Shown here piece after piece: positions 1 through 5,691 of a stretch of DNA of 5,691 nucleotides; within the stretch, counting starts at the first letter, position 1; every line of letters starts with the position of its first letter. Source of the stretch: an uncultured Bacillota bacterium (lineage in GTDB: Bacteria; Bacillota_I; Bacilli_A; Izemoplasmatales; UBA1188); assembly GCA_900318975.1 (NCBI GenBank), contig ONMY01000021.1, positions 1 through 5,691 on the forward strand, in the 5' to 3' direction. The notes under the pieces are model-generated. The model was given only the letters and a program-made list of their open reading frames with translations, made no database searches and was not told where the DNA came from. The translations under genes and the position numbers were made by a program.

Positions 1-1182
1 CAAAGAGGTACCCGTTAGTAAGAATGATAAAAGCAGATGGAGTATAGAGGAGCCAAAAGTAATCAACATCAACTTTTTTGTTTTACTATAATAGAATAAA
101 TAATTGCAATAATTGAAATAAATACAATTACCGAGTGCATAGATGGATAAAATCCATACATACTTTATAGAGTCCACATATTTGGGAAATGCCAGAGAAG
201 TCAGAAGGGCCGTCGAAACAACGACAAATATTGAGGATGCCATATAAATCAACGAGGTAATCCTCATTTGCTTATTCAATTTTTCTCTTTTTTGACTATT
301 TGTCAAAGTAGAGTCTGATAATATTTGAAATTGTGTAACTGAGTTGGTCGAGTTAAAAGCGGTACCTATAATAATTATTATATTTGCTAAGTTTAACGCA
401 AAACTGAAAACGCCTACTTCATAGGTAGAATAATTATAGTTAATAATATATTGATCTATACCTTGTCGTATCCATCCAGAGGCAGCATGTGGAATCATAG
501 GAATCCCCCAGATAAGAATTTCCTTATATGTTCCTATAGAAGAATGTACATCAATGAGACTGTGCCTTAGAAAATAAATGAGAGAAACAATTCCAAACAC
601 AAAAGTACATACCACCTGTGCCGTTACTCGTCCTTCCCAACCTTGATTCAAGTATATTATAAATAAAAGAGTTAGGACGAAATTAAACATTGAGAACAAG
701 CAATTATATACTCCAAATTGAGTAACTTTTTCTTTTATCCTTAAATAATCCTGTTGTAACTGAAAAACAAAAGTTAAAAAAGATACAGCTATAACAATCC
801 ATAGAAGATTATTAGTCAATGACATCTTCTCACTTATCCAATCACCGGCAACTAAGACAACTAATGATAATAAAAGAACAGAGAAAACGCCTAATATAAT
901 TATCGCAGTAAAATCCTTCTTAAAGAAAGTATACTCCTTTTTAAAATAAGTGATCTGTGCATATCCTCTTGTAGAGAAAGCGATAACTATTCCACAAAAC
1001 ATGATAGCAGAATTATAAAGGCTAAGATAACCATATCCTTCAGGATTAATAAACTTTGCAATGATTAATAAGAGCACAAAGCTTATGCCTTGCCCTATAA
1101 ATGAAAATAGACTAAATAAGGATCCGTTGACAATGGTTTTATTGTGCATTGCCTTTTGCAGAAGTGAGGTCAACCTGTTCAT
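1..1182 (-). CDS. wzx: Wzx-type polysaccharide flippase (MOP superfamily), C-terminus cut by the window edge
   Basis: The frame stays open from ATG at 1182 to the left edge, giving 394 residues without a stop; known flippases of this kind run to about 420-480, so only a short tail is missing. The start reads MNRLTSLLQKAMHNKTIVNG, and no other start is near. Membrane segments by eye: about 22-44, 54-72, 92-112, 124-141, 156-178, 188-206, 222-236, 258-276, 312-333, 342-364 and 371-394. Family landmarks are NPEGYGYLSLYN at 45-56, a typical first-loop position; GIPMIPHAASGWIRQGIDQYII at 228-249, corresponding to the usual 'P...P......D(R)yii' stretch; and EVGVFSFALNLA at 255-266. These proteins move undecaprenyl-pyrophosphate-linked repeat units across the inner membrane. 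It follows the polymerase by 34 nt, with no evident Shine-Dalgarno sequence. Positively charged residues (D-Q instead of the common D-R, but K/R elsewhere) are consistent with an anionic cargo; that part is inference. Confidence 0.88.
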   Translation of the reverse strand, partial: MNRLTSLLQKAMHNKTIVNGSLFSLFSFIGQGISFVLLLIIAKFINPEGYGYLSLYNSAIMFCGIVIAFSTRGYAQITYFKKEYTFFKKDFTAIIILGVFSVLLLSLVVLVAGDWISEKMSLTNNLLWIVIAVSFLTFVFQLQQDYLRIKEKVTQFGVYNCLFSMFNFVLTLLFIIYLNQGWEGRVTAQVVCTFVFGIVSLIYFLRHSLIDVHSSIGTYKEILIWGIPMIPHAASGWIRQGIDQYIINYNYSTYEVGVFSFALNLANIIIIIGTAFNSTNSVTQFQILSDSTLTNSQKREKLNKQMRITSLIYMASSIFVVVSTALLTSLAFPKYVDSIKYVWILSIYALGNCIYFNYCNYLFYYSKTKKLMLITFGSSILHLLLSFLLTGTSL

Positions 1183-1216
1183 GTCAAACTGATTATAAAA
1201 AAAGATTGCGCTTCTA
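1183..1216 (-). other. 34-nt spacer between polymerase and flippase
   Basis: This is the longest non-coding gap in the window. It is AT-rich and starts with a second in-frame stop (TAG) immediately after the polymerase TAA. A run of seven T follows on the transcribed strand, but no GC stem stands before it, so it is not a convincing terminator. No promoter with the Bacteroidota TAnnTTTG pattern is clear here; read-through into the flippase is assumed. Confidence 0.5.
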
Positions 1217-2290
1217 TTATGCTCTCGCTTTAATATTATCGGTCTTTATCGTTTGTGGTTTGGGAGCAGAAGCTATTGCATAGCACAAAAACAACATTGC
1301 AGGGTAAAAATACCTTGTATTAAAAATCGGTGTAATTGCATAGATAGCACAATACACCAACGCAATATAGAAATAATCATTTTGAAAATTCATACATTTC
1401 TTTTTATATGTTAAGTATAAAATAAGAATATTCCAAATTGTTTGAAAAAACAATATAAAATTATTATATGCATCCGAAAAATCAAAAATCACGGCATAAC
1501 GTGATACCATACTACCTAATAATAATAACACCTTAGGTATAAACGCAAAAATGTAACCATAATTATCTTGAATGCTTTGTACCATAGCAAAGGTACCTCT
1601 TCCTTCATCCCAGGAATCAACAGTATTGTCATATCTAGAAAATATCATTTCTAGTAACGTATCACGTGTAACAAACAAAATGCCTGTTATTCCTAGTAAA
1701 AGAATAACCAAAACAACAAATCTATATTTCTTCAGAAAATTGATTTTTGAAAATAGAAGAAGATAAAAAATATAGAAACCTGTAAACTGCCACCTAACTA
1801 AATATGTTAATGGAATTAATAACAATTCTATTCCAATTTTTTTCCTCGTATGATTATATATTATCAAAGCCACACACAAAAAGGCTATCATTTCTTTGTT
1901 GATAGACATTAAACTGGTAAAGGTTACAGGGCTTAATAACATCAAGATACAAAGTCTTTTTTTATCAATAAATTTACTTGATGCAGAAAGGTATCTTATA
2001 GATATGAAAAATAGAAAAATGTTAAAAAGGAATATGAGAAAATAATTACGTGGTCCAAGTAATAATAATATTTGAACTGGACCTATTGTGTTGTTTCCGA
2101 TATCAAAAAAAGCATTTCTTTCCAAACTTCCCTCAGCTTCTAGTTGGTATGTTTTAGAGTCAGAATAAAACTGGAAGTCCATCGTTCCATTCATGACAGG
2201 TAAAGCCACCATAATAAAAAAGATGAGCGCAAGAATCAGATAAACGACAACTAATGCCTCATGTTGCCTTAATTTAAAATCATTCGTCAT
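1217..2290 (-). CDS. wzy: Polytopic membrane protein, probable Wzy/EpsG-like polysaccharide repeat-unit polymerase
   Basis: 357 residues, strongly hydrophobic, with roughly ten predicted membrane segments by eye: about 12-31, 67-80, 82-102, 112-129, 134-146, 153-180, 189-207, 245-262, 275-295 and 306-341 (probably two). Conserved-looking polar positions sit at segment ends: SDS at 43-45, NKE at 131-133, RWQF at 166-169, a charged loop around 219-232 and RYFYPA at 326-331. Such NKE and RY elements recur in EpsG/Wzy-type polymerases, which join lipid-linked repeat units on the periplasmic face of the inner membrane. Sequence alone rarely separates polymerases from ligases or acyltransferases; the flippase directly downstream makes polymerase the best reading. 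The ATG overlaps the transferase stop by 4 nt, so the two are probably translated together. It ends in TAA followed at once by TAG. The base composition is very AT-rich, as usual for wzy genes. Confidence 0.72.
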   Translation of the reverse strand: MTNDFKLRQHEALVVVYLILALIFFIMVALPVMNGTMDFQFYSDSKTYQLEAEGSLERNAFFDIGNNTIGPVQILLLLGPRNYFLIFLFNIFLFFISIRYLSASSKFIDKKRLCILMLLSPVTFTSLMSINKEMIAFLCVALIIYNHTRKKIGIELLLIPLTYLVRWQFTGFYIFYLLLFSKINFLKKYRFVVLVILLLGITGILFVTRDTLLEMIFSRYDNTVDSWDEGRGTFAMVQSIQDNYGYIFAFIPKVLLLLGSMVSRYAVIFDFSDAYNNFILFFQTIWNILILYLTYKKKCMNFQNDYFYIALVYCAIYAITPIFNTRYFYPAMLFLCYAIASAPKPQTIKTDNIKARA

Positions 2291-3273
2291 TTATTAATAT
2301 ATAGAGTATCTGTAGATATACCAATTTCATAAAGCTTATTTTTATAAGCTTCTTGAAAGGGATGTTTCTTATTGGATGCTTTCTTTAATTGTATATTTTT
2401 ACAAGCGCACCTATTAAAGAGTGCTTTGAGCGTAAATAATGCTGTCGAATCAAAACCAACAATCACTTTGGGCTCTAAATTGTTTTGAATAAAATAAAAC
2501 TCAATAGGTACATTAGGTCTCATTAAATTGATACCTTTAACTTGACATACCTCTCTTATTTCATTGTTTTTACATCTTCCGTGCTCTATATAGAAACATT
2601 CTTCATCGTAGTTCTTTAATAAATCATCGATAATTGATGTAAAAGATGAAATATATTCTCTACAAGAAAGATTATACTCCTTACAATACGCATCTATATT
2701 TGTTCCAATAATATACAATCCTTTTTGCTCATTCTTCGAATAATCTTTAAATACAGTCAATTCGTTATGGACAATTATATACAAACCTCTTTGTTTAGTG
2801 TTAAAAACTGTAAAAAAAGAAGGCTTTTGAAAAGTAATAATCAGACCTAAAAATGTCAAGAACCCACGTTTAGCCCTATATAATGCATTATTAACTGTCC
2901 CATCTAAAAAAGAGATAGTACTTGCACCATCGTCAATATACATTAGTTTTCCATTGAACCGTATGACAAACAGGGCAAGTGACACAAGCCAAATGTCACA
3001 ACAATCACCAACGAAAACATTAGAATATTTATTATCATGTTGAATTAACTTCCCTATTCTTTTTATTTCTTTAAATGAGGAAGTTCCAGCCAAATGACAT
3101 TCGTATTTCAGATCAAGATAGGACAAAGTATTTTTTGTCTGCTCTATACGATTATCATTTGTAGTAGTTATTATAACTATCGAATATTTAGCAATCTCAA
3201 AATGCTTTATCGCCTCCTTTACGCAAAGGGCCTGAAAGGGTGACGTAATTATAAATAAGGATTTATCTACCAT
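2287..3273 (-). CDS. GT52/polysialyltransferase-like glycosyltransferase (putative nonulosonate transferase)
   Basis: 328 residues from ATG at 3273; an in-frame TTG at 3285 would add four residues (MLVN) but ATG is preferred, and neither has a clear Shine-Dalgarno sequence. The N-terminus LFIITSPFQAL (residues 6-16) resembles the 'TPxQ' first strand of GT52-like and related bacterial sialyltransferases. An acidic DDG motif sits at 114-116 (YIDDGAST). Further on are IEHGR (230-233), PIE (256-258) and GFDSTAL (273-279). In GT38/GT52/GT80 sialyltransferases the equivalent elements are D/E-D/E-G, HP and a downstream S-rich motif; here HP reads HG. No signal peptide is seen, so it should act at the cytoplasmic face, probably moving a CMP-activated nonulosonate onto a lipid-linked repeat unit. 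The upstream CMP-sugar genes support this. Its stop overlaps the polymerase start by 4 nt (ATGA). Overall similarity is by motif and layout only, so the sugar donor and linkage are unknown. Confidence 0.6.
   Translation of the reverse strand: MVDKSLFIITSPFQALCVKEAIKHFEIAKYSIVIITTTNDNRIEQTKNTLSYLDLKYECHLAGTSSFKEIKRIGKLIQHDNKYSNVFVGDCCDIWLVSLALFVIRFNGKLMYIDDGASTISFLDGTVNNALYRAKRGFLTFLGLIITFQKPSFFTVFNTKQRGLYIIVHNELTVFKDYSKNEQKGLYIIGTNIDAYCKEYNLSCREYISSFTSIIDDLLKNYDEECFYIEHGRCKNNEIREVCQVKGINLMRPNVPIEFYFIQNNLEPKVIVGFDSTALFTLKALFNRCACKNIQLKKASNKKHPFQEAYKNKLYEIGISTDTLYINK
2332..2351 (-). repeat. Perfect 8-bp inverted repeat with 4-nt loop near the end of the transferase gene
   Basis: The arms AAGCTTAT and ATAAGCTT are separated by four bases (TTTT on the plus strand, AAAA in the mRNA). 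It lies inside the transferase coding sequence, about 40 bases before the coupled polymerase start. No U-run follows it in the direction of transcription, so it is not a standard terminator. It may be a modest mRNA hairpin affecting the stop/restart, or simply an AT-rich coincidence. Confidence 0.4.
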
Positions 3274-3295
3274 ATTCACTAACAATACAAGGCAT

Positions 3296-4507
3296 TCAAT
3301 ACCACGTTATTTTTGCTATATAAACTCTCCCATTATTACCCCCTACAGATAGTGTCTCTGAAGTAGTTGCTTCGGATGTTATAACCCAAGAATGTGTTTG
3401 GTCTACATCAAAAGCCCCAAAATTTCCTAATTGTGCGCCTGTATTTGGTATGAGAACCTGTTCTGTAGATTTAATTAAACACATTTTATTCTCATCAAAC
3501 CGGGCTATAAAGAGAGGTGCTCTTCCTCGGAACACATTTTCACTCTCAGGTCGTTTTGAGCTTGTATAGATAAGGTAAAGTCCCCATGGGCTCTTAACCC
3601 AATGTTGTTGAGTGTTCTCACTATTAATTAATTCGCCCGTATCAAACTTCCATTCTACCGGCTCATTATAATGGAGGCCATCTTTGCTATATGTCACAAG
3701 GCCGTTGACATCATTTCTAAGAGTAAGATAGAAGACTCCGCCAAACTCAATAAGCGAGGGTTCGTAAAGCCCTCTACCACGATTAAGTTTTAATATATTT
3801 CCATACTCCTTAAATTGCATTTCGTTTCCATCGAACGAACACCTCGCAACCGTACAATAAAACTGACCCAATTTATCATCCCACATCCTAAAAGGTTGAA
3901 GAATATCTCCATTAGGCAGTTCTACCCACTGGCTACACCCTGGGTACGAATACATGAAAATACTGTCAGAAGGCATCCTTAACACCTTGTATGAGCTATA
4001 TCCATTTGAGACAGGACTATATGAGAAATAACAAGTATGCCTTACTGCAGTAAATTGTAATCCATCTAAATATTCACATATACCTCCAACGCCTAGTATT
4101 GTTCTACTCTTGGAATGGTACTGTATGTTAACATCCGCAATACGAATTAGTGTATCGCCGCGAAATTTATCTCCTAGAGAATCTTCCAATGAGATAGGAG
4201 AATGCCATGATGTTCCGCCATCATAAGAATGCATTTCATGGTAAATACCAAAATAATCAGAAATACTAAAATACCATGGTTGCATAATCAGCGAATACTC
4301 GCCTTCCTTTCCAGTCCAAGCGACACGAGGTTGGAACCAATTTTGTGTACCATTAAATCCTTCTATTACAACCTGAAGCTCAACATCATATTTCTCTTTC
4401 CATTCAGTTTTTAAGGGCTTATCTTCATTAGTACATGATAGACATAAACCCACTATCACAAAAACAGGCAAGAGCAACAAACTCCGATTATAGTGACCTT
4501 GGATCAT
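3296..4507 (-). CDS. Predicted surface lipoprotein with sialidase-type (Asp-box) beta-propeller fold
   Basis: 403 residues. The N-terminus is a lipoprotein signal: R8, a hydrophobic run at 9-23 and a probable acylated Cys25 in LCLSC. TNEDK follows; acidic residues just after the cysteine are typical of surface-exported Bacteroidota lipoproteins. The mature part shows a full Asp box (S94-x-D96-x-G98-x-x-W101) and weaker copies at about 224-227 (SFDG) and 274-280 (SKDGLHY). Other sialidase-fold landmarks are R61 in FQPRV, E249 in YEPS, R264 in LRND and FRGRAPLFIARFD at 326-338. The canonical (F/Y)RIP motif of GH33 is not present; QPRV may replace it. The fold is therefore well supported but exo-sialidase activity is not; hydrolase, lyase, trans-glycosidase or pure binding roles are all open. 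It starts 12 nt after the nucleotidyltransferase, with purine-rich AGAGAAGAA just before ATG as a possible ribosome site. Its place inside a biosynthetic operon suggests it acts on the cell's own polymer. Confidence 0.8.
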   Translation of the reverse strand: MIQGHYNRSLLLLPVFVIVGLCLSCTNEDKPLKTEWKEKYDVELQVVIEGFNGTQNWFQPRVAWTGKEGEYSLIMQPWYFSISDYFGIYHEMHSYDGGTSWHSPISLEDSLGDKFRGDTLIRIADVNIQYHSKSRTILGVGGICEYLDGLQFTAVRHTCYFSYSPVSNGYSSYKVLRMPSDSIFMYSYPGCSQWVELPNGDILQPFRMWDDKLGQFYCTVARCSFDGNEMQFKEYGNILKLNRGRGLYEPSLIEFGGVFYLTLRNDVNGLVTYSKDGLHYNEPVEWKFDTGELINSENTQQHWVKSPWGLYLIYTSSKRPESENVFRGRAPLFIARFDENKMCLIKSTEQVLIPNTGAQLGNFGAFDVDQTHSWVITSEATTSETLSVGGNNGRVYIAKITWY

Positions 4508-4519
4508 TTCTTCTCTTTA

Positions 4520-5560
4520 TTATTTAAGGTGTTTCACCAATTCGTTAGCCTTCTGGTATTCCTGAGGATTACCAATATCAATCCAAGTTCCATTCAGAGG
4601 GAAACGGATTACCTTCTTGTTTTCAGAAATCAGTTTTTCTATCAAATCTGTAGCATTGAAGAATGTATCATCAGGTATCTCATTTAATGCCCTGCTTTTA
4701 ATCAGATAAATGCCAGCATTCGCATAGTAGTTATATGTCGGTTTTTCTATCAGTCCATGTATATCCCTTCCGTCCAAGTCAAAGATTCCATAAGGAACAG
4801 ATACAGTGTATGGTACAGCCGCTACAGACATCTCTGCATCATGCTCTTTAAAATGAAGATAGAAGTCCTCGTAATTAATATTTGTGAAAAGGTCACTATT
4901 CATTACCAAAACGGTGTCATTATAAAAGTTCTTCACAAACTTGATGGAGCCTATTGTGCCAAGAAACTTAGGCTCACGGACAGTTTGGACTTTTACATCA
5001 CCCCTCGGTTCAGAAAAATGTTCCTCTAACTGTTCTCCCAGATAATTAACTGTGACATTGATATGTTTAACACCATTGGCAATAAGCCTGTCAATATTGT
5101 GGTCGATGATAGCTTTACCTCCAACTGGAAGTAGAGGTTTTGGTTTTTTTTCTGTAAGGGGACGAAGTCTTTCCCCTTTACCTCCAGCCATTAAGACTGC
5201 ATCAACAGGAAGTCGAGTCGCATATTTCTCTAGATTAATTACATCCACGATATGCATATCCTTATCAAGCACAGGGACTAGTTTCATCTTCATTTCCTTC
5301 TGGCGCTTGATTTCCTTGACATCGCCAATCTCTTCAGCTTTCATATAGTTAAAATTGCGATGCATAATATTCTCAATCTTATCGTTCACCGAAGCACCGG
5401 CAATCAATGCACGTCGAGAGTCACCATCAGTAAGAGTTCCAACCATCCTATTATTTTCGTCAAGAACAAAAAGCACAAGCGGTTCAGGGGCAATATCATT
5501 GATACGCGATAGAGCCTCTATAAGAGTAATGTTTTTATTAATAATATGGTTATTCATCAT
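4520..5560 (-). CDS. CBS-domain sugar-1-phosphate nucleotidyltransferase, PtmE-like (nonulosonate precursor activation)
   Basis: 346 residues in two parts. Residues about 8-113 are a tandem CBS pair, with GTLTDGDSRRALI at 41-53 as the clearest CBS landmark. Residues about 119-346 are a GT-A-like nucleotidyltransferase: LMAGGKGERLRP at 123-134 binds the nucleotide phosphates, KPKPLLPVGG at 139-148 carries the substrate lysine, D223 in MNSD is the likely metal ligand, EKP lies at 271-273 and GTWIDIGNPQEY at 324-335. The CBS-plus-NTP-transferase layout is that of Campylobacter PtmE, a glucosamine-1-phosphate guanylyltransferase that begins the GDP-sugar route to legionaminic acid. Here it directly follows a probable CMP-nonulosonate synthetase, which fits that role. 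Base (GTP) and sugar are inferred, not read from sequence; a mannose- or glucose-1-phosphate enzyme remains possible. Two adjacent ATGs could start it: the first gives ATGA overlap with the upstream stop, the second (5557) gives TGATG. It ends with tandem stops TAA TAA. Confidence 0.85.
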   Translation of the reverse strand: MMNNHIINKNITLIEALSRINDIAPEPLVLFVLDENNRMVGTLTDGDSRRALIAGASVNDKIENIMHRNFNYMKAEEIGDVKEIKRQKEMKMKLVPVLDKDMHIVDVINLEKYATRLPVDAVLMAGGKGERLRPLTEKKPKPLLPVGGKAIIDHNIDRLIANGVKHINVTVNYLGEQLEEHFSEPRGDVKVQTVREPKFLGTIGSIKFVKNFYNDTVLVMNSDLFTNINYEDFYLHFKEHDAEMSVAAVPYTVSVPYGIFDLDGRDIHGLIEKPTYNYYANAGIYLIKSRALNEIPDDTFFNATDLIEKLISENKKVIRFPLNGTWIDIGNPQEYQKANELVKHLK

Positions 5561-5691
5561 CCAAGCATATTTTCAGAAATAACTAATTCTGCCACCTTCC
5601 AATCAAAAGGATTGTCAATATCCACTGAGTATAGATTCGACATAGGATACTTACGAATACGAGTAAAATGAGCAAGTCCCTTTTCCATCAA
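5557..5691 (-). CDS. Probable CMP-nonulosonate synthetase (acylneuraminate cytidylyltransferase), C-terminal end only
   Basis: Only the last 44 codons and a TGA stop are inside the window; the gene enters from the right edge in frame. The visible peptide contains YSVDIDNPFDWKVAELVI close to its end. That matches the usual C-terminus of acylneuraminate cytidylyltransferases (NeuA, LegF, PseF type), where an acidic 'DID..xD' turn is followed by a helix with AE. These cytoplasmic enzymes activate sialic, legionaminic or pseudaminic acid with CTP to give the CMP-sugar donor. The assignment rests on this short tail plus context: next in the operon is a PtmE-like nucleotidyltransferase, and further down lies a sialyltransferase-like enzyme. 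The stop overlaps the next start in ATGATGA, which implies translational coupling. Other nucleotidyltransferases can end similarly, so the family is likely but the exact sugar (Neu5Ac, Leg or Pse) is not determined. Confidence 0.65.
   Translation of the reverse strand: MMEKGLAHFTRIRKYPMSNLYSVDIDNPFDWKVAELVISENMLG

Noticed and set aside
1183..1216. Possible terminator at the T-run between polymerase and flippase
   Set aside because: No GC-rich stem precedes the T-run, and the flippase is expected to be co-transcribed.
2055..2075. AAT-type trinucleotide runs (also near 1517-1530)
   Set aside because: Short low-complexity runs inside the AT-rich polymerase gene, encoding Leu-rich membrane helices; too short and imperfect to count as functional repeats.
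3274..3285. Upstream TTG start for the transferase (adds MLVN)
   Set aside because: TTG is a rarer start, has no ribosome site, and the ATG four codons later begins exactly at the conserved-looking N-terminal strand; kept only as an alternative.
3263..3295. Ten-codon minus-strand frame starting directly after the lipoprotein stop (TGAATG) and ending inside the transferase start region
   Set aside because: It could act as a translational relay, but it is tiny, lacks a ribosome site and is easily explained by chance.
5052..5348. Open frame of 98 codons on the plus strand
   Set aside because: It lies wholly antisense to the well-supported nucleotidyltransferase gene and its translation is low-complexity Ser/Ile/Leu-rich with no motif. 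The same applies to the shorter plus-strand frames at 1572-1766, 4229-4414, 4493-4687, 4757-5029 and 5355-5582.
1..5691. CRISPR arrays, tRNA/rRNA genes, insertion sequences or phase-variable invertible promoters
   Set aside because: No spaced direct repeats, no RNA gene signatures, no transposase-like peptide and no paired inverted repeats around a promoter were seen; nearly the whole window is protein-coding on one strand.

Overview
The window is a slice of a surface-polysaccharide (capsule or O-antigen type) biosynthesis locus. All genes read leftward on the minus strand, and no gene on the plus strand is convincing. The organism is probably a Bacteroidota member, such as a gut Bacteroides, Parabacteroides or Prevotella relative. 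The signs are AT-rich DNA, start codons mostly without a Shine-Dalgarno sequence, a lipoprotein whose acylated cysteine is followed by acidic residues, and a sialidase-fold lipoprotein of a kind common in that phylum. The genus cannot be fixed from sequence alone.

In transcription order (right to left) the layout is: (1) the last 44 codons of a probable CMP-nonulosonate synthetase (acylneuraminate cytidylyltransferase; NeuA/LegF-like), cut by the right edge; (2) a CBS-domain plus sugar-1-phosphate nucleotidyltransferase resembling PtmE of the legionaminic acid pathway; (3) a predicted outer-membrane lipoprotein with a sialidase-type beta-propeller signature; (4) a GT52/polysialyltransferase-like glycosyltransferase with a DDG motif and an HGR in place of the usual HP; (5) a polytopic membrane protein that is probably the repeat-unit polymerase (Wzy/EpsG-like); (6) a Wzx-type flippase of the MOP superfamily whose C-terminus runs off the left edge. 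Gene junctions are a 4-nt overlap, a 12-nt gap, a 10- or 22-nt gap depending on the start, a 4-nt overlap and a 34-nt gap. The set therefore looks like one operon with translational coupling, and its promoter lies beyond the right edge.

Working model: genes 1 and 2 supply an activated nine-carbon acidic sugar (sialic or legionaminic type). Gene 4 transfers it onto a lipid-linked repeat unit, gene 6 flips the unit and gene 5 polymerises it. The odd member is gene 3. Sialidase-fold proteins normally act on host or dietary glycans, yet here one is embedded between sugar activation and sugar transfer in the cell's own polymer operon. This suggests a surface protein that edits, trims or binds the nonulosonate polymer the operon makes. 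It is the most interesting signal in the window.

Base composition drops from right to left by eye: the sugar-activation genes are less AT-rich than the transferase, polymerase and flippase genes. This is the usual pattern of a shared precursor module joined to a variable, exchanged structural module.
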